From Dipetalonema caudispina (Eukaryota > Nematoda > Chromadorea > Rhabditida > Onchocercidae), in contig JABVXV010000153.1 of assembly GCA_013365325.1 (NCBI GenBank), positions 62,001 to 126,000 of the forward strand: 64,000 nt of DNA. The letters run 5' to 3'. A model generated the notes under the pieces. The model saw nothing but the letters and a program-made list of their open reading frames with translations. It was not told the DNA's origin and did no database searches. The position numbers and the translations under genes are program-made. This document shows, one piece after another, positions 36,001 to 50,020 of the stretch; position 1 is the stretch's first letter; every line of letters begins with the position of its first letter.

Positions 36001-39000
36001 ATCAAATATATTTGTGATGCGGTCCTCTGCTTACTAAAACCAATATTTTTTGAGCTCCAACATCGATTCATGTGCAAAAAATCCTCAAAGTTAGAAATTT
36101 TCAGAACCACTGCACGAAAGTGGATTATAAAGGAATGATTTCGAAGTTTAGAGACAAATAAAAAATGCATAGTATTACCGTTCAGCAAGTTCGTAAAGCC
36201 GTTCAAGCTGTTCGATATCGATTTCTTGATGCCTATCCCAAATTTCCTTTGCAATTTCAACACAATATCGGAAGGCATCTTCTGCAGAATTTCCAAATTC
36301 CGAAACGATTTCTGCATAATCTAAGCGATGCAACTGATATGCAATTGATGCATTGAAATTTACCGGATTCCCATTGTTCGCCAATTTTGTGGAGTATTGA
36401 AAAATCTCCGTAGCATGTAAATCTATTATCGAAAAGCTGAAACTTTACGTAACTTAGATGAACACTGAAACACAAAGAGAGTAATGTTTCAGATGAAATT
36501 TTATAGGAAGTACTTTAAGAAAAGTGGAGAACGGGACGACATAAAATGTATTAATGATGCCATATTTTGAAAAGGATTATGCGCAAGTATCCTCTTCAGA
36601 TAATTCTTCTACATAGATACTAAAGAGAATAGAATTTTAATTACCTTTTTGAAAATCCGAAATTCATTTCTTCTCCTGGCAAAGTGGCATGAATAAGTGT
36701 TATGTGTCGACGAATATCTGCATTCATGCTTTCGCTAAAAACTCTTGATGAAATCATTCCAATAAGAGCATCGAGAATAAAAGGTTCTAGTGATAAAAAA
36801 CCATAAATAAAAAAAAAGACACCTTTTAGGTAACGGTTCGAACGGATTATAGCTGGGCATCAAAAGGCTGACTGCTAGGAAACAAAAATCAGCCGCAGCA
36901 TGCAATCCACGATGAGTAAGTACGCAACCAAGTTGGTATATTGTTCCAAGAGCTTCTGGAGTATTTAAATTGGCAAGTACTATAGCTGCATGCGGACGCC
37001 AGCTATTTGATTCATCCATCGGTGGACTTGTCTAGAAAAACATTGTCTTATCCATATTTCACAATAAATGATTCATTCAGACATCGAAAATGACACTCTT
37101 TGATCTAGGATTTGCATACTTGGTTGTAAACAATAAACAGAGCTCACTCAATCATCCAGTAATTTGAAGTTAATGGCACTGGAAACATTAAACAAATAGC
37201 CATATCAATAAGGCACGAAACTTACCAAAACCGGAGCCGGTTGACCATTTGCAACTGAAAGAAGAGTCATTACAGGATTCAACTCTGATCGTTGCGATAA
37301 AAAGGCTGTTTCGACTTTTTCAAGTTCTTGTGGCTCATTGACACACATACGGCGTGCCAGAATCATTGCATCCGAATACAGCCCATCCTTAACCGCGCTT
37401 TCAAGAGCTTCCTGTAAGAAGAGAATGAAGTTTTTCTTATTATAAACTAGAAATATCAGGTGGACTAATATTCTGAATGGTCACATTTATGTCAACATCC
37501 ATAACTATATATCTGCAAAAACACCCAAATTACTTTTCATGAGCACCAAGAAAAGTATAAGGTTACCACAGTGACAAATCTGAAATAACGGAATGACATA
37601 AATTCGAGTGTTGTCAAAAAGTCAAACTTCTTTAGGTACTGAAATTAGTTTGGACATTATAGGACGATGTGCTAAACTTACCTTAATATGGCCACCTAGA
37701 AGAAGTCGTGTCAAACGATCATATGCCTTAGAATCCGTAGAATGTTCATTAAAGTTTACAGGAGTATGTAAACTTGACTTTTCTTTGCCATGTCGTCGCT
37801 GCTCCGATACGTCACAGGTGGTCATTAATAACCGCGACAAATCCGGACCCGTTACGCGCTAAATCGTCATCGAAATTAATACAATGTTATTTTCGTTACT
37901 CAAATGAAAAATCGAACAGTAAAGAAACTAAACGTATTAATTCAAAGTCAAAAGCACACCCCTTGCTGCTGCACAAGCATTTCCAAAAGCTGCCATATTA
38001 AAAGACAGTCATTTTCCAAGCTATTTGATGGATTTACAAGATAAGCTTCCGACTTCAGAATTAAATCAATTTGACGTTGTACATAAAGGTGAACGGAATG
38101 AGTGGGAGTGATTCCAGCAATAAGAGGACCTAAAAAATCAGTAGTTACATAAAAGATTCAAATATAAAAAAGTAGTAAACAGATGTTTCTTGTATTACTG
38201 GTATTAGATTATGCAATGAAGGATTGACTGTGTTTAATACAAATCACTGCCAGTTCTTTAAAATTTGAAATAAAAATGACATGATTTTATATTGGAGACG
38301 GTTTTGCATGTACCTCTTGATAGGTGCTTATGATGACGACTCTACATCATTCTGTTCAACTGATCCGATTAGGAAGTTGAGAAAACGTCTCTGCACGAAA
38401 TATTATAATATACCTCGGAATGATTCAATGGCATTCGAAATACGCAGCAGTTTGTGACTACCAAACAGACTTTTCAGATCGCGAATTTCTAGGATGTTTT
38501 CCGAATTCTGAACATTTAGCATGATTGTCTTCCCACCGACACCAAATCTTAGAAATGAATGCGGAACACGGAATTTCATTGGTTCTGGAATAAACAGATT
38601 CGAAAAATCTTCTTTTGAAAGATAAAAGAAATCAACAATCAGATTTCGAAAACGAAATTATATTAAAAAAATTAGTGTCGACGTTAGTATTTAATATCAC
38701 GCCAATAGTAGAAAGTAAAGGCAGAAAATGAGGAAACAAATTTCATAATGAGTAATGTTTAAACCTAATTTTTGATATGCAAACCTTTAGGAGCAGAATT
38801 GATGCTCAGTTGATCGCTATCATCTTCAACATCACATTGGCTTCCTCGTTCACTTTGTCTAAAAAATTGACGATGCACAAGGAAATCAAAATGCTTTTAA
38901 AAGAGCCGAAAAAAGCGCACCGAAACCGTATCAATTTTTTTGACTACAGCATTATAGCTCTCATTTGTTAAGCATATAAGTAATACAATTTAGGAAATGG

Positions 39001-42000
39001 ATCAGCAATCTTTTCCCAAAAAAATTAGGAATCTTGAGAAATAGCATGCAAAACGTAGGGACATGAAGCAAAGTGTATTTTATGTCCAAAAAAGAAAAAC
39101 TCGAAGAAGTCATTCGACTTGAAATATTTTTGATTTGCTTATCATATGCGAAATTAAAGCTGGAGGACGAAGTGGCATAACCAAATCCCTAACATTCAAT
39201 CAGCACCATAACTTGGCTTTGGCAAATAAAATGACAGAGTTTCGCTATTAGTAAAAAGAGAGGTGTTCCGCAAGTTTTGCCAGACTTATAAAAGTATGTT
39301 ACTACTGTTTCAACTGCGTAGAGCATAGTCACAAACTTCTTATTTTAGACTATTTCGTTTCGCGCAAAAGGTATCTTTTTCAAGCTTGTTTTGCAAAAAT
39401 ATGAAGAAATGATATTTAGGATGCCAACCAGATCGCTGCTTGCACAACTATTCGAAGACCCACGGGAAGAATAACTCCACATTTGAAAAGTGTAAAAAAT
39501 AATATGAAGCAACCTGCTATCAAGTGTTTCATGCTCATCGCTAAACAGCTGTTTCTGGGACATCTCATAGGCCTTCAACTGATTTACTGAACGTTTAGCT
39601 ATATATTCTTCTTGCGTATGTTTGCAGATCTGAAGAATCGTCAAATACATCATTGAAAACAGTCAAAACAAAACAATAAAATACTTTGCGATAGTAAATT
39701 TACCTTCCAAAGGGCAACTTCAGCTGAATCTCCTTCACACATGTAACTGAAATATTCTCGGTTGAATTTTTTATGAAACAAATCCACCGGGAGATAATGA
39801 TGACGATAGAGAACACAATAAAACAAATAAGCCGCCTTTTCAATTGCAGGCAGTTGGAAGTATTCTGGAGGTGGTGGTAATCTGCGCATAATATACTCCA
39901 CGCGTTCCTTAAATTTCTTTTTAGAATCTTGTGTCTCCTGTTAAATGAAAATAATATGATTAGTAATGTTTCCCTAATCTGACTAGTTTTTATTATTCAA
40001 ATTTCATACAAAGGTACACTTTTCAACTTTTTTGTCTTCTCATTTTACTAAATTATCAAAGATCACTAACCTGTGGCAACTGTATAACACCGAAATAGTA
40101 AAACTCATTTGGAGCTGTGAAAGGTACTGCCTTGTAACGCATCGCGGCTGCTTGCCGCGCCTGCAGAAAGTTTATTCAAAAATCATTCACATTGTAATAT
40201 GGCATGACTGCTGTCTATGAAGAATTATTAAACGATGATTTCAAAGTTCAACTAAGCACAGTTCATTTTTTTTTTATACACCCAAACCATTTCTGGGTGA
40301 ATATAAAAACAATTTTAATGGGATCAAAAAGTTATAAAAATGTAAAATGATATTAGAACTATACCATTTCCTGTTCATTATGGATTCGTGCTATTTCACT
40401 GTCACTTCCACTACTTTCTTCTCCACTCTCGAACGAATGTTCCCCTCCATCATTTTGATGAAAGTCCTGGGCGAATTCATTCAGCTGTTGATATCTACAA
40501 ACCAGTGATAATCATTTCATGTCGAACAATAAGAGATTCTACGAGAAGAAAAGCAAGACCTTTCAGAATTATAGCAATCAATGCAACAGGCAAAAAATTC
40601 CAGTCTAGATGTTCTAACCTAGGCCGAAAATTGCAACACATAAGCAGTACGATTGTTTATTGAGACATGAATCCTAAAAGCCTACTTCTGGAACTAGAAG
40701 CATTTTTATGGAATACATTAAACAGCAAGGTATATTTGACAATTTTATTCTCTTTCGAGTCATATACGCGCGTTATGAGTTTTTATCATCGGCTAAACTG
40801 ATGTTCTGGCAAACAAAGAATAGAATTTTTATTGAAATATTAATATTGCAAAAATGTAGAGTAAAACAAGAAGGGAAATTCTCAAAATCAATACACTCTT
40901 ATTAGACTGAGGTAACTGCAAAAAAAGGGTTGAAATTAATGATCGCGCTCAACACTCAGGATCGAAAATTGAATAATAAACGAAAGAAAAGGATACTTCG
41001 AATATGGTGCATCAAATGAAGATTGAGGTCGGCGTATTGGAACTTTATCGTCGTTATACATCATGGCTAATTCATGAGCTGTACGTCGTCCGACATGAGG
41101 TCCCAACGACTGCCTCCCGCTTGGATAATTCCTGATATAGCGGTATGGATTATACAACGTACTATCATATGCATAGAATTATAGGAACTGAAACCTTTAA
41201 CACTCCAATCTAACTTAGACCAATATTTTCATGCTTTCAATAAAATTCAAAACTTCGTTTTTCCTTATAATGGAAATCCAACAGCTTACTCGTATGGTTG
41301 GTGACCGGTTGAAGAATGAAAGCCATATGCATGTTGCATCATGTGCCTGTGCTTTGCAAGTGCAGGACCTCTATACGGTCCTATCTCACCCATCTCCGAT
41401 TTAGTGCCACGCGGTAGAAAATAATCATGTTCACGAGTACGAGCATGTCGATTTCTTAAAAAAAAGTAACACGATAACGCTCCTGTCTTATACCATTCAG
41501 GTTTATGATCATGAAAAATATAAAAATAAAACCTTACCGACGAAGTGAATTGACGAAGTCTTCCCCGTAATAAACATCATTTTTTGTGAAGCTGTCTTCA
41601 GAACTCATACGCTCGGGAAGCGTATATGAATGATTCACTGCAAAACGAATGGAACTTTAGGAAAAGGAATGATACCGGACCATTGTACTAACTAAGCAAA
41701 TTAATAATTACACAAATTATGGTTACTTTTGGAGGGAGGTCGAAAATCCGACATCGACTCAACATTCTTCGGATTCATAGAAACGTTGGAATTGAGGCCT
41801 ATCATTGTTGAATGTCTCTGTTTTCTGTTTGGTATCCTGAAATGCTATTAACAATACAGCTAGCAGCAAGTTTACTAACAGCATTTAGATAAAATGTGGA
41901 AAAGTATTGCAGCATGTGGATCGCTCGTGACAAATAGCTCGAACTGAGAAGCTTAGAAAGTGAAGGCTCATTTTGAAAATACGATATATATAACTAATAG

Positions 42001-45000
42001 AATGGTCATCACAAGATAAAAGGCACTAAGTGATCTGATAGTACTGAATACTGACAGAATAGATAACTCACCAAAAAAAAGAAAAAAAAAGAAGAAAAAA
42101 AAAAAATTAAAAATTCTCTATATTACTGACGACCTATGAGAACTTTCGTCGATTTCAACTAATGCAGACTTCTGCATCGGGCGCCAGTCCACGCTATGAG
42201 TTTCCATTCTTAAACGATCCAATCGTTTGATCACTTCCGGATATCTCAAAACAACGTAACTGACAAGAATAATAACACGAATAGTGAACAAATGAATAGT
42301 CAAAAGGAATTTCGAAATTTTTGGGGAATATGAAGCTAACCTTCATAAAATTTTCTTATTTGTACAAAAGAAATTTCTTACTTAATCAGGAAAAATGAAT
42401 AGAAAGCAAAACAAACTGCTGACGAATGATGCGGTATCGATCTCGAACATTTTTAGAATCTCTATGCTTTCCAGGAGGTCTGCTGAAAGAATCCTCAAGC
42501 GCAGCTGAATCCGTGGATTGTTCTGCTGATGTTGACATAGCAGTCCTATGCTCTTTATCATTCTGAAAATAAAATAATTTGCGAAGAGAAAATAGCTACA
42601 AATTACTACTCAACACTATGTCAGAAGGTACGAGATGTCCGAATTCTCATTCTAACCTATTTTTCATCAAGATCATTCGAATGTTGTGCATGTCTATCGG
42701 TAGAAACCCACGGCGATATTAATAAACTTAGCTGTTCGGTTTATCATGTAATTGCTCATCAAATTGAAGCTAACTCAAAGAAATAATGAAGCGCCGGTCC
42801 TTAATGATTGTAATTACCACAAATTTAATGCTAAGAAAGATATGCTCTTGCTCTGAAATTTAGAAATATACAAGAGGCATGCCTTCTTTAAAATCTGTCT
42901 CAAATCACTTTGTTCTTGTGTTCCTCGAATGTCATCAACTGGAAGTGAATTGGCGGCTTCATCAACCACTTCGCTTAATTGATCAGAGACACTGTTCATA
43001 ACCTAAAATAAAAACTATTCCTGGCACTTTAAGAAAATGAAGATTTGTATGATCGAGTCATTTGCGGTCTCATTTTGATAAGCCAAAAGTTTGCCATACC
43101 GATTCTTGTTCCTTGATTGATACCATAGCAGCGCTTGGCTGTTGAAAATTCGTTACAAATACGGTGTTAGAAGCAGCCTGTGTCTCCTCGATAACAGTAG
43201 CATTTTGTGTTTCACCAGTTTCTTCAACTAATAATAATGGAGTACTACGGGCACTATTTGTAACGGGTGGAGGTATTTGCGGATTAGGTATAACTGGCTG
43301 TAATGTTGGAACGACACGATTCACTGAGAATCCTGAAATTACCACAACTTCAAGACAGAAGATGGAAATTACTCAAGAAAAGTTTGTGAGATAATGGCGC
43401 ATCTAGAGTGCAAATCAGCTTATAGCACTAACTCTTCACCTTCTATATTTGCCGGCTAGACTATCGTCGACTGTTGAAGATCTCATAAATAAAAGTATGA
43501 TAACGATAAATGAAAGCGACCGAAATAAAGAAATTACCAGAAGAGTCATGATTAGAAATAGGACCGACACGGGCGATGTTTGCAGCAGAAGGAACAGCTG
43601 ATGGGAATGTTTGGTTACAGGAAAAAATACTAGCACAAAACGATGTCTCTGTCGCGGTAGCGATGGATGTTGCTATCATAGGTGTGACCTGAGCTACTGC
43701 TACTACCGGTACACCGTTTTCAATCTAAAAATGATTCAGCCAGTGTAATCCATTCTGGCAGATTTCATTCCTGTAATAGCTTTCTGAATGATTTTCAATG
43801 TTCCTATGAAAGTAGAAAATATTTACTGTTTACCTCACTTACTACTTGTTCCTTTTCTTCTGGCAATGTGCTTGTTGCCACATTATCTGAAAGATTTATC
43901 TCTTCATCAAAGTGATTGCATTTCATAATGAATTTGAATTTTATGTAATAATTTATCGAAAAACGACAAAAATCTTTTTGGAAATCTAATTCACCTATAA
44001 CTAATTAAAGAATTGAAAGAAAGCAAGTACAGGCCATCAAATTTACTAAACGAAAAACATTTTTTTTTTTAGTACTAACACTGACTATATCTAAAGTGAA
44101 AAACAAACTGCAAGCTTCTAGAAAATAATAAATCAGGATGCTATCGTTATTGCTTTGGATTTACGCGGTACTACTATCCCGTGCAATTTAAAGAATTAGG
44201 ATAAAGCATCCTCTTGACATATTTGACATTTAACATCATTTCTCAGCAACAGTTAATTTTCTAGAGATATGATAGGTCAAATTCATACCTTCCGTATCAT
44301 CACTAGAAACCAGTTCTATTTTTACATGATGACCGTTATATTTTTCATCAATTACTTCCTTATCCTGCAAAAGAATTTTTCAAATAATAGTCGGAGTTTT
44401 TCGTCTAACCGTATATCTTGATTTCAAACAATTATTAGTAATGTTATTAAACCAAAAGTCTGAAGCAATAACATACCTCTGCATTATGGTCAGAAATGTT
44501 ATGTTCAGAATCCAAAATCGATTGATGAATACCAAACGAATATGGCACTTGCTCATTTTTCTGTTCACGAATCTCAAGCGAAGCCGTTTTTTCCTAGATT
44601 TCAGACAATATTTCAAAGAGAAATCACATAGTCTAAATATATCATTCGTAATATTTTTGAAGTAATTCTGCAATCACTATTCCACAATAACACCTAGCAG
44701 CCCGTCAGAGTGGAATGTAAATTATGTTTGATCAATCTCTTCTCCTAATCAAAACTACCAACTTCAGGAATTCGTTCTGGTTGTTGTTGCGCGGAAAATG
44801 TGCTGGGACTGTTAGACGTTATCGATGTTTGCCAACTTTTCACATAATCATTGTCACCGGAAGATGCCCGAAAACCTTCAAATGCTGCCGCGCTATACGG
44901 ATCCGTTCCAGTTTGCTAAAAGAACATAATCGTAAATAACACTCTTATATATCTTTTGTTTTTCAATCATCACTCTGTAGCATATCTAATTTGGAATCGC

Positions 45001-45445
45001 AATACAAATCCTCACACATTCGTATTACATTACTTAACAATGGATTGACATAAATTTGTCGCTATGAACATAATAACCTATCACATTTGGAAATTATAAT
45101 GAATCCATTGAAAGCAATGATTACTAGTACTCCAAAAATCATGTCACGACGCTTAATTTCTCCAACAATGGATAACAAATACAGGAAATTTTTTAGTAAA
45201 TAACACGACAGCAGGAAGAAAAACAGTCTCTATATGAAATCTCATGAAAATGATTAGCTTTCGAAAAAATTTAAACTAACATTCTGCTGATGCCACCAGT
45301 AGGGATGCTGTTGTTGATAATGTTGTGATTTTTCACTGCTATTATCATTAACCAATCCAATACAACTCCATTCATCACCATCTTTTGCATCGTTCTTTCC
45401 TTGTTGCTGTGTATTCGTTTGCAACTGCCAATAAAATTGCGACAT
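33057..45445 (-). CDS. sec-16: SEC16 homologue, COPII / ER exit site scaffold
   Basis: Large scaffold that organises ER exit sites and COPII budding by binding Sec23 and Sec13. The start MSQFYWQLQ is at 45445, shortly after a TTTCAG acceptor. Exons I could phase: 45445-45281, 44915-44763, 44593-44477, 44364-44289, 43886-43834, 43724-43538, 43332-43100, then several between 43.0 and 40.3 kb (one near 42262-42119; phase of those near 42.5-43.0 kb unresolved), 40160-40071, 39937-39701, 39629-39514, 38858-38785, 38584-38414, 38129-37960, 37858-37682, 37411-37226 and 37031-36833. More follow down to 33371-33252 and 33136-33057 (TAA). The N-terminal half is low-complexity and rich in Ser, Thr, Gln and Pro. 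The central conserved domain is clear (VPHSFLRFGVGG; then LLLGGHIKEALESAVKDG; then GLHAAADFCFLAV). The tail has VWDPKLNRYVGEG and SRYFNPL-FGFIPSMP, as in Sec16. Length is roughly 1,500-1,800 residues. Confidence 0.88.
36180..38860 (-). other. SEC16 central conserved / ACE1 helical region
   Basis: Exons 38858 down to about 36180 encode the beta-blade start (EPMKFRVPHSFLRFGVGGK) and then the alpha-helical ancestral coatomer element that in Sec16 pairs with Sec13. Typical phrases are LLIWQLLEMLVQQQG, DRLTRLLLGGHIKEALESA, DGLYSDAMILARRM, HRGLHAAADFCFLAVSLLM and AYQLHRLDYAEIVSEFG. The joined exons keep one frame across all boundaries I checked. Confidence 0.85.
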
Positions 45446-46570
45446 CCGCAAGGTTACGCATGAACTAGCCTGAAACTTATCATTAGAATATAGCTCAACA
45501 GAGATCATATTTATTGTATGAGAATGTTACAGCACTAGAACTAACGATTTCATAGTTATAAATATATCCAATATTTATAGTGATTATTTTTTAAAATGAT
45601 ATATGAATTAGGAAAATATTTTACTTGTAAAAATAATTAAAATATTGTTCTGAGATGATTAGTGATCATTAACAAACTAATGGAATGATTGAAGAATTCC
45701 AAACACAATGATGATTATTTCCAGTTGAAAGATGAAATTTCAATTAAAAGTACAAAAGGAAATATACCAAAGAATGGTGAAAATATCTTCTCATTTATAC
45801 CATAACAGAAAAAAAAAGGAAGAAAAAAATAGATGAAAGGAATAATATATCCAAATGATCTCTCTATAAGATCAATAAGTTGAAATAAAATAATTTCAAT
45901 GAACAATAAATATTTTTTCAAACATATAACATAAATGTTGTAAAAGTAACATAAATATGAAAACAATCATTAATAATATAAACATTTATCATAAAATATT
46001 AACATTCATAATATATTTTACTAAATTAAAAATCTTTAAATATTTCTAACATATTTATAAAAATTAAAATAATCATAATACTTTTCTCTAAAATAAATAA
46101 TTTTCATTTAAAAAAAAAAATTGTAACATAATTTTTTTTTTTTTTTTTGCAACATTAATGTAAATATCTTCACACGTACGCTATATTTTTCACGTCTAAA
46201 AATGAAAAATGTAAAATTTTTATAGAGAAAAATAAGAAATACTACAAATTGACACATCATCAAAACATAACGATAATAACTGATTGGGACCATTTCTACG
46301 TCCCATTTCTCTCACCAATTGTATCAGTATTTCACGGTTAGCTTACTTAAATGCTATGATAATTAGCTATTGGTTTATTTGATGTTGACCCATTGACCCG
46401 ATAATAATTCGCGGGAGAATATTGAGTTATTTTTATGATATTAATTAATATTGATATTAGTTTTAGGTGTAGTTTATTTATTTATTCTTTTTCTTTCTTT
46501 TATGATTTTGTAATTTTTTTTTTTTTTTTGAATAATTATTATCAATGATATTTTATTGTTTTAGGATTAA
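45446..46570. other. Divergent promoter region, SEC16-like and orphan gene
   Basis: About 1.1 kb of very AT-rich DNA between two genes that point away from each other. It includes TTTCAG just before the SEC16 start (minus strand, about 45471-45476) and TTTTAG at 46559-46564 just before the plus-strand ATG. There is a T run at about 46130-46148. No coding signal is present. Confidence 0.5.
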
Positions 46571-48379
46571 ATGATGAGTGATTCGATACCATCAGAAGTT
46601 GTTGAACAATTACGAAGATTTAATGAAGCATTAACAATTCTTGAAGATACTTATCAGAAACATTTTTCCAATTCTTTAGAGGAAAATTCACAGGTTTCTT
46701 ATTTTTCATCATTGTTGTACACATCGAAATGAATGAATGCTACGATCGATTAATTATCTATTAATAAAATTGTTTACCTATTCAATGGTTATAATCTAAC
46801 TTGATTTATTGTTTGTTTCATTTCTTCTCTCATTAATCTTCGTGTCTTTTTTTTCTTTTGAGCGAAATTAACATTAAGCAATGGATAGATTGTGATATGT
46901 TGAATTTACATATCTGGAGATTGTACTAGAAATATAGCTATACATGAATTTGTTTTAGGTAATAGGTGAACTATCTTAACTGTCATAAAATTCTCTTTAA
47001 ATTAGCTATTAGTGGCTGGCTTTTATGAACATCCAAAGATCGTATCTTCTCTGTTAGCTTCCATGTGACTTCATGACCTACTGGAAGCTACCCACAGTAT
47101 GTCCCGGTTTTTCCTGCTTTTCCTCTCTTCCTTTCTTCTTCCCAGCCTTCATGCTTTGTCATATCCTTTTTTCATTCTCACAGCATCTCGGTCGAATTTC
47201 TTATCAATCAACAAATATGATTCTAAACATTTTGACACTTTCAGAGATTTTTTGTTCTTCTGGGTCTTTTTACGTTGAATTTTTACATTTTTACATTGAA
47301 TATATTTCAGAGGCCACCGCTAGAAAAATTAGAAATTGATTTAATGTCCGTGTTTGTGATTAATTCGCTATACTGGATGCTACTCTGTACACATGGACAG
47401 AAACCAAAGGATAACGAGCTCCTGCGAAATGAAATTGTTAGCTGACTTACTGTTGATTTTTTGTCAATTTTCTGTTAAAATATTTAGATGGCTTCATCCT
47501 GATTGCTAATCTGCAATCTTGGAGATTGCTTTTAAGCTTTCCTTCCTACCTTTCTTCATCCTCTTCAGAGCGCTCGTGATTTTCAGCTGTTATATTTGTT
47601 AGATTATATAATGATTCAAGGATGAATTAAGATAAATTTAGAACCGAACAAAAGAATACATGGGACGGTTGAAACAACTAGAAGAGCGAAAAACAGCACC
47701 TTGTTTGAATCAACGGGCAGCGAGAAGCTTTGTGCGAAATGCTTTGTGGGAACCGAAAGAACAACAGCGGTCAGGCACATCCATTGTAAGCTTGCTTATT
47801 ATATTCTCGAGTATTAGTGAGATTGCTTGGTTTGATGGATATGAATGTATCACTATATATATATATTTTTTTTTTTTCATGCTTAACTAATCCAAAATAA
47901 AATCTGGCTATACTGAAGATAGCGAGGAAAATCGCGAGTCTCTTTTGAATTTCTTCCCTGCAACGTGATTACGATGGAAGTTTTTTTTTTGAAAGAATAA
48001 TGAAACGATGATAAAGCAGTATCTATTCACTATGTGATGTATGAATTCAACAAACTTCAAAAATTCTTAAAATTTAGTGTTGAAGGGGTGTCGCGAGCGG
48101 CTATCGTAGTGTTTTCATTATTGAACATTAATGACTGGGTTTTAATGTCAGCATTTTTATGAGGAAGACGCGAGTAAGAAAGAGGAGCGATTTGAAATGG
48201 AAAGTAGTGACGATGATTCGATTTCGCTGGAAGAGGCTGAAATCAGCGAAGATCAGATGGAAGAAGAAGATGAGGCCCTTGTAAATTCACCTGCAGTGAA
48301 AAATGCTACGAAACGATCATCTCAGGAAGCAAATATTATGATGGCAGGAGGTACTCTTCCAAAGAAGAAACGGTTGTAA
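46571..48379 (+). CDS. Uncharacterised acidic protein with C-terminal basic nuclear signal
   Basis: Three exons in phase: 46571-46693, 47642-47785 and 48152-48379, giving 164 residues from the first of two ATGs (MMSDSIPSEVVEQLRRF). TTTTAG lies just before the start, consistent with trans-splicing. The N-terminus looks helical (EVVEQLRRFNEALTILEDTY). The middle is basic (MGRLKQLEERK; AARSFVRNALW). The C-terminus is strongly acidic (SSDDDSISLEEAEISEDQ, then MEEEDE) and ends with LPKKKRL, a classical-type nuclear localisation signal. The gene lies head to head with SEC16 and tail to tail with the RIM gene. I do not recognise the family. It could be a small subunit of a nuclear or chromatin complex, but that is only a guess from composition. 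Gene structure is well supported by phase and splice sites. Confidence 0.75.
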
Positions 48380-50020
48380 TTGTTGATCTCATAGCTGTCG
48401 TATTGCTGTATCGCTGTATTTCGCGCTTTCTTTATTTTTTTACTCAAAAGAATTTCTCTTTTAAGGTTCGCCAAAAGTTGTTGACGTAGAGATAAAGGTT
48501 TGGTAGTGGATAGAAATAAATTTCGCTCTGTTTGATTTCTTGATTGCTTACTTAATGAATTGGATTTGTTCTCGTTGTAAAATATCAGTGTTTAAACGGT
48601 TCATTTTTATACAGGGTTACCATTATAATATAGACGTATTATTTCAAAAAGAACAATTTTCATTGCTTTAGGCAATCATTATGCACTTCGTATTCTTTTA
48701 TAATTTCTTCTGAAAATAAATGTTTGAAAATAAGGTTATTTATGGGAACTCTGCGCAGCAAACCTTTTTAGCAGTCATAGTTACTTACAGGAAAATATTA
48801 TTGATTTATGAATTTTCGCTCAGAAGGAAATTTCCGTTGGGAAAAAGATTGGGAAGTATAATGTGTGGTTAATTATATTTTCGAAGTAAGTATTGGAAAT
48901 GGAATAATGAGTTTCATATAGCGCGTAGAGAAATTTATGGATTTTTTTTTTCTTTTTGTGGTAATGGTTGAAATCCGTTGAAGTTCACTGGACATATCTA
49001 TGAGTTAATATCCATGAAAATACAACTAGTAATTAACCTTGATTCAGTAACACTTTCAACAATAAAAAGCATATACACAAAAAAAAAAAAAAAAATCAAA
49101 GAATGATCACTCGAGAAAAAAAAAAAGAAGAATCAGAAAGCAACTGTTTGCTAGTAATAATAATTGTTTAACATATAGCCAAATTTGTTTCCACGCTATA
49201 GTGCATAATTATATAATCGGAACGAATGACAAAAGTATTTTCATGTAAAAATTAATCTAACCTTTACCGTTATCTTAAACATTATTTTTGAACTATATGA
49301 AAATATAATAGGTTGAAGATAATTACTTTTGTCATTCTTCAATAAAGTTAATTATTTCTAAACAATATACATTTACATAAAAATTGAATTTCTGTTATGC
49401 TTTTCAAAAGAAATATTGCAATTACGGGATATAATTAGCAGCAATAATGTTGATAGAACGAATATATTATTGACTGGATGAAATGAATTTCATTTTGCAT
49501 ACAAATGCTATTTTTACATTATAAACAAGCCTGGAAGACACTTAATCCCGGTTTCATTTATCTATTTACAAGAAAGAGTTCGACATTCTTACTGCTATAA
49601 AAATTTTAAAATGGTAATGTTTCTTGGTTGAAATTATTCTATACAAAAGAAAAAAAAAAAAAAAGCAGTTTTAAGTTTGTCAATAAATGAATATGCAAGA
49701 GTAATAAATATTTTCAATAAAAATTATATTAGCTTTATAGGAAGATAATTTATATCGCATAAATGGTGCTATTTATATTATGAATATAAAAAGAAAAAGT
49801 AAGGAAATAAAAGGAAGAGTAATCTTTTATTACTGTAAGATATTCATTATATTACTGTAAGATATTCATTATTGTATAATGAGATGTATAATTTCCAATT
49901 GAATTTTTCTTATTTTAATGCGAAGTAAACTAAATCATTCTCACTTATGATGAATGAAACCAGAAAAAAAAAAAAAAAAAAAAAGAAAAGAAAGAAAGAA
50001 GGCTTAACAGTAAGATTAAA
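48380..50020. other. Convergent intergenic region
   Basis: About 1.6 kb between tail-to-tail genes. It holds likely 3' UTR sequence, A runs at 49080-49095 and 49964-49984, and a short 22-bp tandem repeat. No ORF with coding character is seen. Confidence 0.55.
49829..49872. repeat. Perfect 22-bp tandem duplication
   Basis: The unit ATTACTGTAAGATATTCATT plus two more bases occurs twice in direct succession (49829-49850 and 49851-49872). Confidence 0.85.

Noticed and set aside
47073..47339. Plus-strand ORF of 88 codons between two exons of the orphan gene
   Set aside because: It lies in the first intron, is hydrophobic and low-complexity, and the flanking exons join in phase without it.
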